This document shows, piece by piece, positions 28,274 to 35,965 of a stretch of 64,000 nucleotides of DNA. Source of the stretch: Thermobifida halotolerans (GTDB lineage: Bacteria > Actinomycetota > Actinomycetes > Streptosporangiales > Streptosporangiaceae); NCBI RefSeq assembly GCF_003574835.2, contig NZ_CP063196.1:1240001-1304000 (forward strand). The letters run 5' to 3'. A program made the translations under genes and the position numbers. How positions within the stretch are numbered: position 1 is the first letter of the stretch; every line of letters starts with the position of its first letter. The notes beneath the pieces were generated by a model. The model was not told the DNA's origin, made no database searches, and worked only from the letters and a program-made list of their open reading frames with translations.

Positions 28274-29044
28274 GTGCTGATGGCCGATGGCATGTCCACG
28301 CCGATCGAGGACGTCAAGGTCGGCGGCCAGGTGTTGGCCACCGATCCGGAGACCGGCGAGCAGACTGCCAGGACGGTGCTGGCCACCATTGTCGGCACGG
28401 GGGCCAAGACCCTGGTCGAGATCACCATTGATGCCACCACCGAGAAACCCGCGGGCGATGAGGGGGACGGCAGCGGTGCCCCTGGGCCGACCGCGGTCGG
28501 CGACGTCATTCTCGCCACCGACGGCTACCCCTTCTGGGTTCCTGAACCCGGCCAGTGGGTTGATGCCATCGACCTGACCCCCGGGATGTGGCTGCAGACC
28601 TCAGCAGGAACCTGGGTCCAGATCACCGCCATCCAGGCGTGGACCCAGGCCGCCACCGTCCACAACCTCACCATCCAAAGTGACCACACCTACCAAGTGG
28701 TAGCAGGCAATCAGGCGATACTCGTTCACAACGACGATCCTGATGGCTGGTCATCTCCGTTCGACCTTGAGCGCACGCACCCGATCGGAGGTAACGCCTC
28801 CTCTAAGCTGGTAAGGAAAATTACGGAAAGTATGCGTAATGGCAGATGGCAAGGTGGTCCGATTTCCGTGGTAGAGAACGATGGAAGACGGTTCATTGTG
28901 GACGGACATCACCGCACCGCTGCGGCCAAACGTGCCGGAATCGACGTTCCCTATAAAATTGTGGATCTGCCCCACAAGGGATACAGTGGCATGGACGACG
29001 TTATGGAATCATGGTCCGTATGTGGTAACGATAGGCTCCGCTAG
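28274..29044 (+). CDS. Polymorphic toxin module 3: HINT plus ParB-like nuclease tip
   Basis: The HINT domain reads in frame from CNSFAPGTRVLMADG (28247), directly behind an in-frame TGA, to AILVHND; GTG 28274 is only the first start codon after the stop. The end of the HINT has Asp after HN, unlike the Ser/Cys of modules 1, 2 and 5, which may impair cleavage. The tip of about 100 residues contains MRNGRW, GGPISVVENDGRRF and DGHHRTAAAKRAGIDVPY, a ParB/sulfiredoxin-like nuclease pattern used in several polymorphic toxins. Stop shares one base with the GTG of the immunity gene. Confidence 0.75.
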   Translation: MLMADGMSTPIEDVKVGGQVLATDPETGEQTARTVLATIVGTGAKTLVEITIDATTEKPAGDEGDGSGAPGPTAVGDVILATDGYPFWVPEPGQWVDAIDLTPGMWLQTSAGTWVQITAIQAWTQAATVHNLTIQSDHTYQVVAGNQAILVHNDDPDGWSSPFDLERTHPIGGNASSKLVRKITESMRNGRWQGGPISVVENDGRRFIVDGHHRTAAAKRAGIDVPYKIVDLPHKGYSGMDDVMESWSVCGNDRLR

Positions 29045-29469
29045 TGTCTGATGAGTCTTCCATAAGCGCAGTGCGATCATTCGTGAGCTCACTGCAAGCG
29101 ACGCGATCCCGAGTGCTTGCCCAGGTCGAACGGGCTGAGAGTGTGCAAGACATCGTCTATATGGCACAGAAGCGGATTATTCCGCGCGATGAAATCCTTC
29201 CTGATGGCACTCAATATTCAGTTCACGGGATCGGTTGCCGCATGACGGATCCCGAAGGTGCTGAGGTTGACGTCGACATCGACGATGAGGGGCTCGAAGT
29301 GTTCGATGCATGGCGTGTATACATGCATCTAGAGAGTGTGTCGCCAAGCAATCCAGTGTCTCGGGAGGAAATTTCAATGGCTTGCCAGAGGCTTGTGGAG
29401 TTGGGTGAACTGCGAGAGGTGAGAGCGAATTGGTTTCAAGTCGCAGTCCGCAGTTATAATCCTCGCTAA
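29044..29469 (+). CDS. Putative immunity protein for toxin 3 (DUF6896-like)
   Basis: A 141-residue acidic protein starting at GTG overlapping the toxin stop by one base. IPRDEILPDGTQYSVHGIG followed by VDVDIDDEGLEVFDAWR matches, from memory, the pattern of DUF6896 proteins found behind RHS tips. The role as antidote to the ParB-like tip is inferred from coupling. AT-richer than the backbone. A T/A-rich tract and the IS5-like remnant follow. Confidence 0.68.
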   Translation: MSDESSISAVRSFVSSLQATRSRVLAQVERAESVQDIVYMAQKRIIPRDEILPDGTQYSVHGIGCRMTDPEGAEVDVDIDDEGLEVFDAWRVYMHLESVSPSNPVSREEISMACQRLVELGELREVRANWFQVAVRSYNPR

Positions 29470-29539
29470 ATTTCCCGGTCGTCTTATTTTAAAAAGGTTG
29501 GAAAAAAGAAAAACTGAGGCCTGCCGAAAGGTGTTCGGC

Positions 29540-30225
29540 GGGTCCCAGTTGCGGTTTGACGGCTAAGTGACTGAACCTTTTTCATCCTGCTTCGCGGAGT
29601 TGAAGGACCAGCACCCCTTGGACGAGTTCGTCGGATGCGGTGGGGGCAGCACCGTAGTCGGCGGAGGACGTGCCAGTTCTTCAGTTGGGCGATGGCCCGC
29701 TCGCCAGGAGCGCGGAGTGTGGCGTGGGCGGAGCTGGCGTCCTTCTTCTCCCGTGGCTTGTCCGGCCCTTGGACGGGCACAACACCACCCCCGGGGCCAG
29801 ACCGTCATAGCCCTTGTCTGCCAGGCCGAGCAGTCCCGCGGTCTGGATCCGCTCGGCGAGCCGCCGGATGCGGGCGGCCCGGGTGTCGTGCACCGCCAGC
29901 AGTGCGTGCGAGGCCCACATCAGCTCCCCCATCCGGACAGGCGGCCACCTGCACGTTCATCCCACGCCAGTGGTGCTTGCTCGAGGAGAACGGGTGCTCG
30001 GTTGCCAGGTGGTCACCGGGGATGAGAGTGCCGTCCACCACCACATAGGCGTGTCCTCGTCGTCTGGCCTGGCCCGTCCCCTGCTCCACAGTGGGAGCCA
30101 GCTGGGCCAGCAGGCGGGTGGTTGCGCGTACGTACCGCCATGCGGTGGAGACGCTCACTCCGAAACCGGCGGCCAACTGGGTGAGGGGCTCGCCTTTGCG
30201 AGGTGAACCAGGACGAGCAGAGCCT
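29540..30225 (-). pseudogene. IS5-like transposase remnant (HTH plus DDE) with frameshifts
   Basis: A degraded transposase on the minus strand whose N-terminus is cut by toxin module 4 (QALLVLVHLAKGEP at 30225-30190). The first part is readable in one frame: GFGVSVSTAWRYVRATT (helix-turn-helix), then VVVDGTLIPGDHLA and SSSKHHWRGMNVQV (first catalytic Asp region). The middle, LLGLADKGYDGLAPG, and the end, GERAIAQLKNWHVLRRLRC, lie in other frames. The layout fits IS5-family elements with an HTH_4 and DDE_4 domain. Confidence 0.75.
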
Positions 30226-31083
30226 GGGCGGCGAGATCATCTCGGCGGTCAACACGCTGATGAAGAAAGATCCCGGCAACGCGGTGTGTCCGATCGGCAA
30301 CAGCTTCGTGCCCGGCACCCGGGTATTGATGGCTGATGGCATGTCCAAACAGGTCGAGAAGGTTAAGACCGGCGACAAGGTGCTGGCCACCGACCCCGAA
30401 ACCGGCGAACAGGGTGCCAGGACGGTGCTGGCCACCATCATCGGCACGGGAGCCAAGACCCTGGTCGAGATCACCGTGGATGCCACCACCGAGAAACCCG
30501 CCGACGACGACAGAGCAACGGGGAAGGAACACCAGGGCCGACGGTGACCGGCGACACCGTCATCGCCACCGACAAACACCCCTTCTGGGTTCCCGAACTC
30601 GGCCAGTGGGTTGATGCCATCGACCTGGCCCCCGGGATGTGGCTGCAGACCTCGGCCGGCACCTGGGTCCAGATCACCGCCATCCAGGCGTGGACCCAGG
30701 CCGCCACCGTCCACAACCTCACCGTCCAAGACCAGCACACTTACTATGCCTTGGCGGGCGAGACGACGGTTCTTGTTCACAACAAAAACTGCCCTATAGA
30801 CTCGGTGATAGGGCCTGCTGGAGAGACATTGCCGCTGCCTAAGGGGGCTGTTGGCACACCGTCCGCCACGGGTAAGGGTTGGGTCTATGATATTCCGACC
30901 GGAACCGAAGGCCTTGATCCTCGGGTGGTGCAAGTTCGGGTGATGGATCCTGTCACCACTGGCAAATATCAATACCCGAACGGTTATGTTGTGTATATGA
31001 ATAGAGGGGGGCAGTCAGTTAACCCCCTAAATGGGCAGACGGTCGGCAAGGCCGACCCATACAATCACATCCCGATCCCATGA
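30203..31083 (+). pseudogene. Polymorphic toxin module 4: frameshifted HINT plus unknown tip
   Basis: Starts in the pre-HINT segment LGGEIISAVNTLMKKDPG shared with module 1, at the junction with the IS5-like remnant. HINT opens with CPIGNSFVPGTRVLMADG, but at about 30512-30530 two extra bases relative to module 1 shift the frame (stop at 30547). The rest of HINT resumes from GTG 30544 (GDTVIATDKHPFWVPE) to TVLVHNK and the tip: PSATGKGWVYDIPTGTEGLD, QYPNGYVVYMNRGG, ending DPYNHIPIP. Lys follows HN at the splice end. The tip has no family that I recognise. The frameshift splits the autoprotease, so the module is inactive unless recombined. Confidence 0.7.
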
Positions 31084-31586
31084 CTTCAATAAGTGATTTC
31101 GTTCAGAATATGCTATATTCGGCAGTTCTCGACTCGACCGAAGTAGACCCTTTGAGGGAAGTGGACGCACTGCAAGAGGCGCAGTTGCTCGATTCCCAGG
31201 TGTGCCACTTGACTTCCACTGCAGCTCTTCTCTTTGAGCTACGCACTTCCCTGCAGATTGATTTGGGAAATTCTGCACTTCTTGTGGTTCGAGGGTTGGC
31301 CTCATTTAACTGGAATTCACCAACAAATCGGCTTCCTCTCGCGGCTTTGACAGTCGTTTCCAGTGTTCCTGGCAGGTTAGATGGGTTCTTTCATGGGAAG
31401 TTTGGATTCTTTCCGGAAGGGGAGCTTGTGGTGGTAGGTGATTTAGCGGAGTTCTATGTGCTCGAAGTGGAAGGAATCGGAGACGTTCCGCCTGACTATT
31501 CGAGTATGGATCTGAAGCGGATTCAAGGCTCCTTGCCTTCTTGGTCTTCTGCGTGCGCCCTGCTTCAGGCATCGATTTCGCGCTGA
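31080..31586 (+). CDS. Putative immunity protein for toxin 4
   Basis: A 168-residue protein whose ATG overlaps the toxin-4 stop (ATGA), the tightest coupling among the immunity genes here. Rich in Leu and aromatic residues (GRLDGFFHGKFGFFPEGE, GDLAEFYVLEVEG) with an acidic charge; no transmembrane segment. No family recognised. It stays intact although its toxin is frameshifted, as expected if immunity to siblings is still useful. AT-rich. Confidence 0.62.
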   Translation: MTSISDFVQNMLYSAVLDSTEVDPLREVDALQEAQLLDSQVCHLTSTAALLFELRTSLQIDLGNSALLVVRGLASFNWNSPTNRLPLAALTVVSSVPGRLDGFFHGKFGFFPEGELVVVGDLAEFYVLEVEGIGDVPPDYSSMDLKRIQGSLPSWSSACALLQASISR

Positions 31587-31634
31587 AGTAACAAGCTTCA
31601 GAGATGGAGGGAGTAAATTTGGTCCCAGATACCA

Positions 31635-31653
31635 CACTGAGATGATCTCAGTG
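31635..31653. promoter_or_regulatory. Palindrome between immunity 4 and toxin module 5
   Basis: A 9-bp inverted repeat around a single G (ACTGAGAT-G-ATCTCAGT plus one flanking pair), just before the HINT start of module 5. It could be a protein-binding site or a short hairpin; no matching regulator is known to me. Confidence 0.35.
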
Positions 31654-31661
31654 GCTTTCAG

Positions 31662-32471
31662 GTGAGTCTTTCGTGTCCGGTGAGAGGGCCCAACAGCTTC
31701 GTGCCCGGTACTCGGGTGTTGATGGCTGATGGCACGTCCAAGCCGATCGAGAAGGTCAAGACCGGCGACCAGGTACTGGCCACCGATCCCGAGACCGGTG
31801 AACAGGGTCCCAGGACGGTGCTGGCCACCATCGTCGGCACGGGAGCCAAGACCCTGGTCGAGATCACCGTGGACGCCACCACCGAAAAACCCGCGGACGA
31901 CGACAGCGACCGGGAAGGAACTCCCGGGCCGACCGCGGTCGGCGACGTCATTCTCGCAACCGACGGCCATCCCTTCTGGGTTCCCGAACTCGGCCAGTGG
32001 GTTGCTGCCATTGACCTGACCCCGGGGATGTGGCTGCAGACCTCGGCCGGCACCTGGGTCCAAATCACCGCCATCCAGACGTGGACCCAGGCCGCCACCG
32101 TCCACAACCTCACCATCCAAGACCTGCACACGTATGTACTGGCCGGGGCCACGCCGGTATTGACCCACAATTCCGGTCCGGATTGTGGAGTTCCAGTTGG
32201 TGGCAGGAATGGAGACCGTCTCGGCGGCGAGGACTTCCATGGGAGTGACTACAGCCTCGACGAGATGGTTGAGTTCGTGAACGGACATACGGGTGACGGG
32301 AACCCGGCGATGGGACGTCCGTCCGCTGCTGAAATTGAGACGACACTTCGGCAGGCCGGGCCGCGCCAACTCGACGGGCAGAACTCGTCGAGGTTTGACC
32401 ACAATGGCGTCCGCGTAATTATCAACTGGGATATGCCGTGGAAGTCCACGTCGTATTACCCTGGCAGGTGA
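31662..32471 (+). CDS. Polymorphic toxin module 5: intact HINT plus unknown tip
   Basis: An orphan module with an intact HINT domain from CPVRGPNSFVPGTRVLMADG to VLTHNS. Bases 31803-32119 are identical to 23096-23412 of module 1, so the two have exchanged DNA recently. No RHS shell or signal peptide precedes it; GTG 31662 is a formal start without a ribosome site. The tip of about 100 residues (GGRNGDRLGGEDFHGSDY, PSAAEIETTLRQAGP, NGVRVIINWDMPWKSTSYY) looks like a small enzymatic fold with conserved polar residues, but I cannot name it. Immunity gene four bases downstream. Confidence 0.72.
   Translation: MSLSCPVRGPNSFVPGTRVLMADGTSKPIEKVKTGDQVLATDPETGEQGPRTVLATIVGTGAKTLVEITVDATTEKPADDDSDREGTPGPTAVGDVILATDGHPFWVPELGQWVAAIDLTPGMWLQTSAGTWVQITAIQTWTQAATVHNLTIQDLHTYVLAGATPVLTHNSGPDCGVPVGGRNGDRLGGEDFHGSDYSLDEMVEFVNGHTGDGNPAMGRPSAAEIETTLRQAGPRQLDGQNSSRFDHNGVRVIINWDMPWKSTSYYPGR
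31803..32119 (+). repeat. HINT DNA repeat, copy in module 5
   Basis: Identical to 23096-23412, including synonymous positions, which indicates gene conversion or very recent duplication rather than protein-level selection. Confidence 0.85.
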
Positions 32472-32475
32472 ATGG

Positions 32476-32937
32476 ATGAATGTAAGTGAACGCGGCGAAT
32501 GGCTCGGATGCTTCCTGACGGATGTAGATATCCGTCGACTGGAGAGCGTCTCCGTTCCAGTTACCCCGGAGCGGGCCTTGGGGCTGGTTGAACTGCTGGA
32601 GAGTTGGCGCAATCACGTTCTCAGGATTGAGGCGGAGGTGGGGCTTCCCGATTCCGACAGAACGGTGTGGGGCGTCTATGACTTGATTGCCGCCCTCACG
32701 CTCAGGAGTTTCATCTCTCGTGGCATGAAAAACGCCGACTCGGGTTTCCTTGGGGGGTTCAGGCGGGCGCTCGATGATGTTGACTCCAGATTTATGAAGT
32801 TCACTGAAATTGATGAATCTGGAATCGTTCGTCGTATCGATGGGGGTGGGCGATCGAATGGCGAATGGTGGTGGGATCGAGTTCCACGGATTGGCCCGAT
32901 CCGTCGAGAGGTCGAGCGAATCAAATCGTCATCGTGA
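32476..32937 (+). CDS. Putative immunity protein for toxin 5
   Basis: A 153-residue soluble protein four bases after the toxin-5 stop. Features: PVTPERALGLVELLESWRNHVLRIEAEVG-like helical N-terminal half, a Trp cluster NGEWWWDRVPRIGP near the C-terminus, and a charged end. No family recognised; immunity is inferred from position. An in-frame alternative start is not evident; ATG 32472 lies in another frame. A terminator hairpin follows at 33001. Confidence 0.6.
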   Translation: MNVSERGEWLGCFLTDVDIRRLESVSVPVTPERALGLVELLESWRNHVLRIEAEVGLPDSDRTVWGVYDLIAALTLRSFISRGMKNADSGFLGGFRRALDDVDSRFMKFTEIDESGIVRRIDGGGRSNGEWWWDRVPRIGPIRREVERIKSSS

Positions 32938-33000
32938 CCTGGTTGCAGCTGTCGAAATGAAGAGAATTCGATGGTAGTCCTAGAGTTTCACCAGTAAGCC

Positions 33001-33036
33001 TGAAGCCCCGCCGGATTACCTTCCGGCGGGGCTTCA
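33001..33036. terminator. Bidirectional terminator between immunity 5 and second integrase remnant
   Basis: A perfect 15-bp inverted repeat (33001-33015 with 33022-33036), six-base loop, between converging genes. It mirrors the hairpin at 24291, including its GCCCCGCC core. Confidence 0.8.
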
Positions 33037-33054
33037 GGGGTGCTTGACAGCAAT

Positions 33055-33078
33055 GTTGACGGCAACGTCAGCGGACGA
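33055..33078. repeat. 24-bp direct repeat, copy 2, at second integrase 3' end
   Basis: Identical to 24347-24370 and placed the same way: after a hairpin and a TTGACAGCA element, over the 3' end of an integrase fragment. Confidence 0.5.
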
Positions 33079-33245
33079 CTGCTGCGGCGGGCGGGTCGTC
33101 AGGGTCGTCGTCCTGGCCGAGGGCATCGTCAAGGCTGTCGATGACTTGGCGCTGAAGGCGGAGTCGGACGTGGGCGTAGACGCCGGCGGTGACGCCGATG
33201 TGGGCGTGGCCCAACAACTCTTTGATGACGACGAGGGCGACAACT
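33068..33245 (-). pseudogene. Second tyrosine integrase remnant, last ~58 codons only
   Basis: Minus-strand reading gives VIKELLGHAHIGVTAGVYAHV, the catalytic His/Tyr end of a tyrosine integrase, then a tail RLQRQVIDSLDDALGQ and a stop at 33070-33068. It parallels the end of the integrase at 24360 but is a different, diverged copy. Everything upstream of the LGH motif is lost. Confidence 0.75.
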
Positions 33246-33279
33246 GGAAGCGCCCGCGTGTCACTGGTGGTGGATGTTA

Positions 33280-33457
33280 ATGAAGTACGTGCATGTGGAG
33301 TCGCTGCAGGATCAGTACGGGTATCATCTGGACCCGCAAAATTACTTGCAGGTTCTCCCGTAACTTTCCGGAGATCTTCCCCCTGGTGCGGCGGCGTTTG
33401 CCACGGATCCCGATCACTACAACTTCCGAGGTTATCGGTGCGTTAAGGATCTAGATC
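33280..33457 (+). pseudogene. Short remnant of an unidentified protein
   Basis: ATG 33280 opens MKYVHVESLQDQYGYHLDP and stops after 27 residues; the same frame continues after the TAA with GDLPPGAAAFATDPDHYNF and RCVKDLDR. The read-through sequence looks like the C-terminal end of a conserved actinobacterial protein (HYxF...RCVKDL), but I cannot name it. Confidence 0.3.
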
Positions 33458-33945
33458 GTTGATGGGGGTTGTGGGTGTGTTGGTCAGTGGTCGTAGGCGG
33501 TCAGGGAGCGTTTGACGGGGGGCACCGATCAGCCAGTTGTGCCAGGTGACGGCGCTGAGCGCGCAGATCCTCTGACACACCCTGGCCCACAGTCCCTCGG
33601 TGGTGCGCGCGTTGTGGCGTTCCAACCTGAGCTGGTTCTTCAGCGTCCAGATGATCGCCTCGATCCGCTGGCGCAGCCAGGACGGAAACACCTTCACTTC
33701 GGGTTCGGGCTCGTCTGCGCGCACCGGGCGGATGAGCGGATGGCCCAGGCCAGCGGCCGCGTTCTCGATCTTGGCTCCGGCGAAGCCCTTGTCGCACACG
33801 ATCGGGGCCGGACCGGGGGCGCACCGTTGGACGTGCAGCAGGTGCCGGGCCTGGGCGCGTTCGTCCAGCTCCTTGATAGGGGGAAATCGGACGACACCGC
33901 CCACTCCTCGACCCGGCTCGTCCGGGTCAGCACACCGGGATCCAG
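33443..33945 (-). pseudogene. IS982-like transposase remnant abutting the CRISPR array
   Basis: The C-terminal portion of a transposase: PIVCDKGFAGAKIENAAAG, then FPSWLRQRIEAIIWTLKNQL, ERHNARTTEGLWARVCQRI and ALSAVTWHNWLIGAP, which follow the IS982 end pattern (R..IE....LK.QL.LE.H..RT..G...R..QR..AL...WHN). The N-terminal half is missing and the first codons run into the leader-distal end of the array, so the insertion truncated either the array or itself. Confidence 0.75.
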
Positions 33946-34194
33946 TTGGGAGTCCATCCCCACGTGCGTGGGGCTTACGCGGGAAAGAGAGGGGCGGCCA
34001 AGGCTGTGGTCGGTCCATCCCCACGTGCGTGGGGCTCACAAGTAGTGGCCGGAGGGCAGCGGGAACGGGTGCAGTCCATCCCCACGTGCGTGGGGCTCAC
34101 TTGACCACGTCCAGGACCTCGGCGTCGGGTCGCGGTCCATCCCCACGTGCGTGGGGCTCACGCTACCGGTCACCGCGAGAAGTTTCTCAGCGAC

Positions 34195-34377
34195 GGTCCA
34201 TCCCCACGTGCGTGGGGCTCACCCGCAGGACCCGCTGGGGGTCGCGGCGATCCGCGGTCCATCCCCACGTGCGTGGGGCTCACCCGCAGGACCCGCTGGG
34301 GGTCGCGGCGATCCGCGGTCCATCCCCACGTGCGTGGGGCTCACCCGCAGGACCCGCTGGGGGTCGCGGCGATCCGC
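34195..34377 (-). repeat. Three tandem copies of one repeat-spacer unit in the CRISPR array
   Basis: The spacer at 34223-34255 recurs unchanged at 34284-34316 and 34345-34377, so the 61-base unit is present three times in a row. Confidence 0.95.
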
Positions 34378-34560
34378 GGTCCATCCCCACGTGCGTGGGG
34401 CTCACGTACCCGTACCGCCCCGCCTCACCGGGATGGGCGGTCCATCCCCACGTGCGTGGGGCTCACTCGTCGATCGGGTGGGTGCGCAGCGGCCCGTGCG
34501 GTCCATCCCCACGTGCGTGGGGCTCACCCAACCTCCGGGGTGTCCGCAGCAGCCTCAACA

Positions 34561-34987
34561 GGTCCATCCCCACGTGCGTGGGGCTCACACGGTGGCTGAG
34601 CTGAGTGGCGTGGGCGAGGACGGTCCATCCCCACGTGCGTGGGGCTCACCTGAACGGCACGTCGACATGGTCAGGTGTCAGCGGTCCATCCCCACGTGCG
34701 TGGGGCTCACACGGTGGCTGAGCTGAGTGGCGTGGGCGAGGACGGTCCATCCCCACGTGCGTGGGGCTCACCTGAACGGCACGTCGACATGGTCAGGTGT
34801 CAGCGGTCCATCCCCACGTGCGTGGGGCTCACACGGTGGCTGAGCTGAGTGGCGTGGGCGAGGACGGTCCATCCCCACGTGCGTGGGGCTCACCTGAACG
34901 GCACGTCGACATGGTCAGGTGTCAGCGGTCCATCCCCACGTGCGTGGGGCTCACACGGTGGCTGAGCTGAGTGGCGTGGGCGAGGAC
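34561..34987 (-). repeat. Alternating A-B-A-B-A-B-A two-spacer amplification in the CRISPR array
   Basis: Spacer A (34589-34621) occurs four times and spacer B (34650-34682) three times, strictly alternating, so a 122-base two-unit block was duplicated repeatedly. Confidence 0.95.
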
Positions 34988-35748
34988 GGTCCATCCCCAC
35001 GTGCGTGGGGCTCACACAATCCCGTTGACGATGCCCATCACCGCCGACGGTCCATCCCCACGTGCGTGGGGCTCACGCTGCCCAGGTGGCGGCTATTTCT
35101 AGTGGCGACGGTCCATCCCCACGTGCGTGGGGCTCACGCGGTGGCTGGCGCCCCAGGCCACCTTCGCCAGCGGTCCATCCCCACGTGCGTGGGGCTCACC
35201 CAGTTGGTCTTCGGACGTGGCATGGCGGTGCCGGTCCATCCCCACGTGCGTGGGGCTCACCGATGATGCGCCACTCCATCATGTCCATTTCGCGGTCCAT
35301 CCCCACGTGCGTGGGGCTCACCCGCGCCACCCCCTACGCGGCCGGACTGAGTCCGGTCCATCCCCACGTGCGTGGGGCTCACCCAGCGATCTGGGCGGCG
35401 TAGTCGTCATCAGCCGGTCCATCCCCACGTGCGTGGGGCTCACTGCAACGCGATGTGCGCGGCCACCACCGAGTCCGGTCCATCCCCACGTGCGTGGGGC
35501 TCACGACCGCAAAGGCCGGCCCCTCTACCGGGGACGCGGTCCATCCCCACGTGCGTGGGGCTCACCCGTCCACGGTGTGCTTACGCAACGCACCGTCCGG
35601 TCCATCCCCACGTGCGTGGGGCTCACTCACTGTTGACATTGATCCGGAACGGCCGATCCGGTCCATCCCCACGTGCGTGGGGCTCACCGAGCCCGCCGAC
35701 TACACGTGGACGTGGGACGCGGTCCATCCCCACGTGCGTGGGGCTCAC

Positions 35749-35850
35749 AGAAGTTGACCTGCGGTTTTGTGGAGCGTTATCTCCGCGTTATCCACCCCGC
35801 GAGTGGCCTCCACCCACAGGACCACTCTAGACCAGCTTTGCGGAAACGTC
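35749..35850 (-). promoter_or_regulatory. Probable CRISPR leader
   Basis: The stretch to the right of the last perfect repeat is AT-richer than its surroundings near the array (GGTTTTGTGGAGCGTTATC), as expected for the leader that drives minus-strand transcription. The assignment rests on repeat orientation and the degenerate repeat at the other end. Confidence 0.5.
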
Positions 35851-35965
35851 CCGCTCACGGCGGGCTCGCCCGCTACGTTCCGCGCGTACCGGGACGACGC
35901 CGTGACCAGTGGGGGAGTGGGGGCGGACGTCCGGACCGCTCTCTGTTTCCCGGAGTGGCCTCGTC

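Larger units (their letters stand above)
33950..35748 (-). CRISPR. CRISPR array, 30 repeats / 29 spacers, type I-E-like repeat, leader at right
   Basis: Thirty repeats with a 61-base period (one 62) built around the palindrome CCCCACGTGCGTGGGG. Written on the minus strand the repeat starts GTGAGCCCCACG and ends GGATGGACCG, the same orientation as I-E repeats such as that of E. coli (29-base repeat, 32-base spacer). The leftmost repeat (33950-33978) has two changes and the third has one, typical of the leader-distal end, so transcription runs leftwards from about 35750. Only 22 of 29 spacers are distinct. No cas gene is in the window. Confidence 0.97.

Noticed and set aside
29567-30206. Plus-strand open frames between immunity 3 and module 4
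   Set aside because: Antisense to the IS5-like transposase pieces.
24360-33078. Functional integrative element between the 24-bp repeats
   Set aside because: Both integrases are truncated and no tRNA attachment site is visible; kept only as evidence of past integration.
33512-35830. Long open frames full of VHPHVRGAH / IPTCVGLT / GPSPRAWGS repeats
   Set aside because: They are translations of the CRISPR repeats; a repeat without stops in three frames creates them. Not genes.
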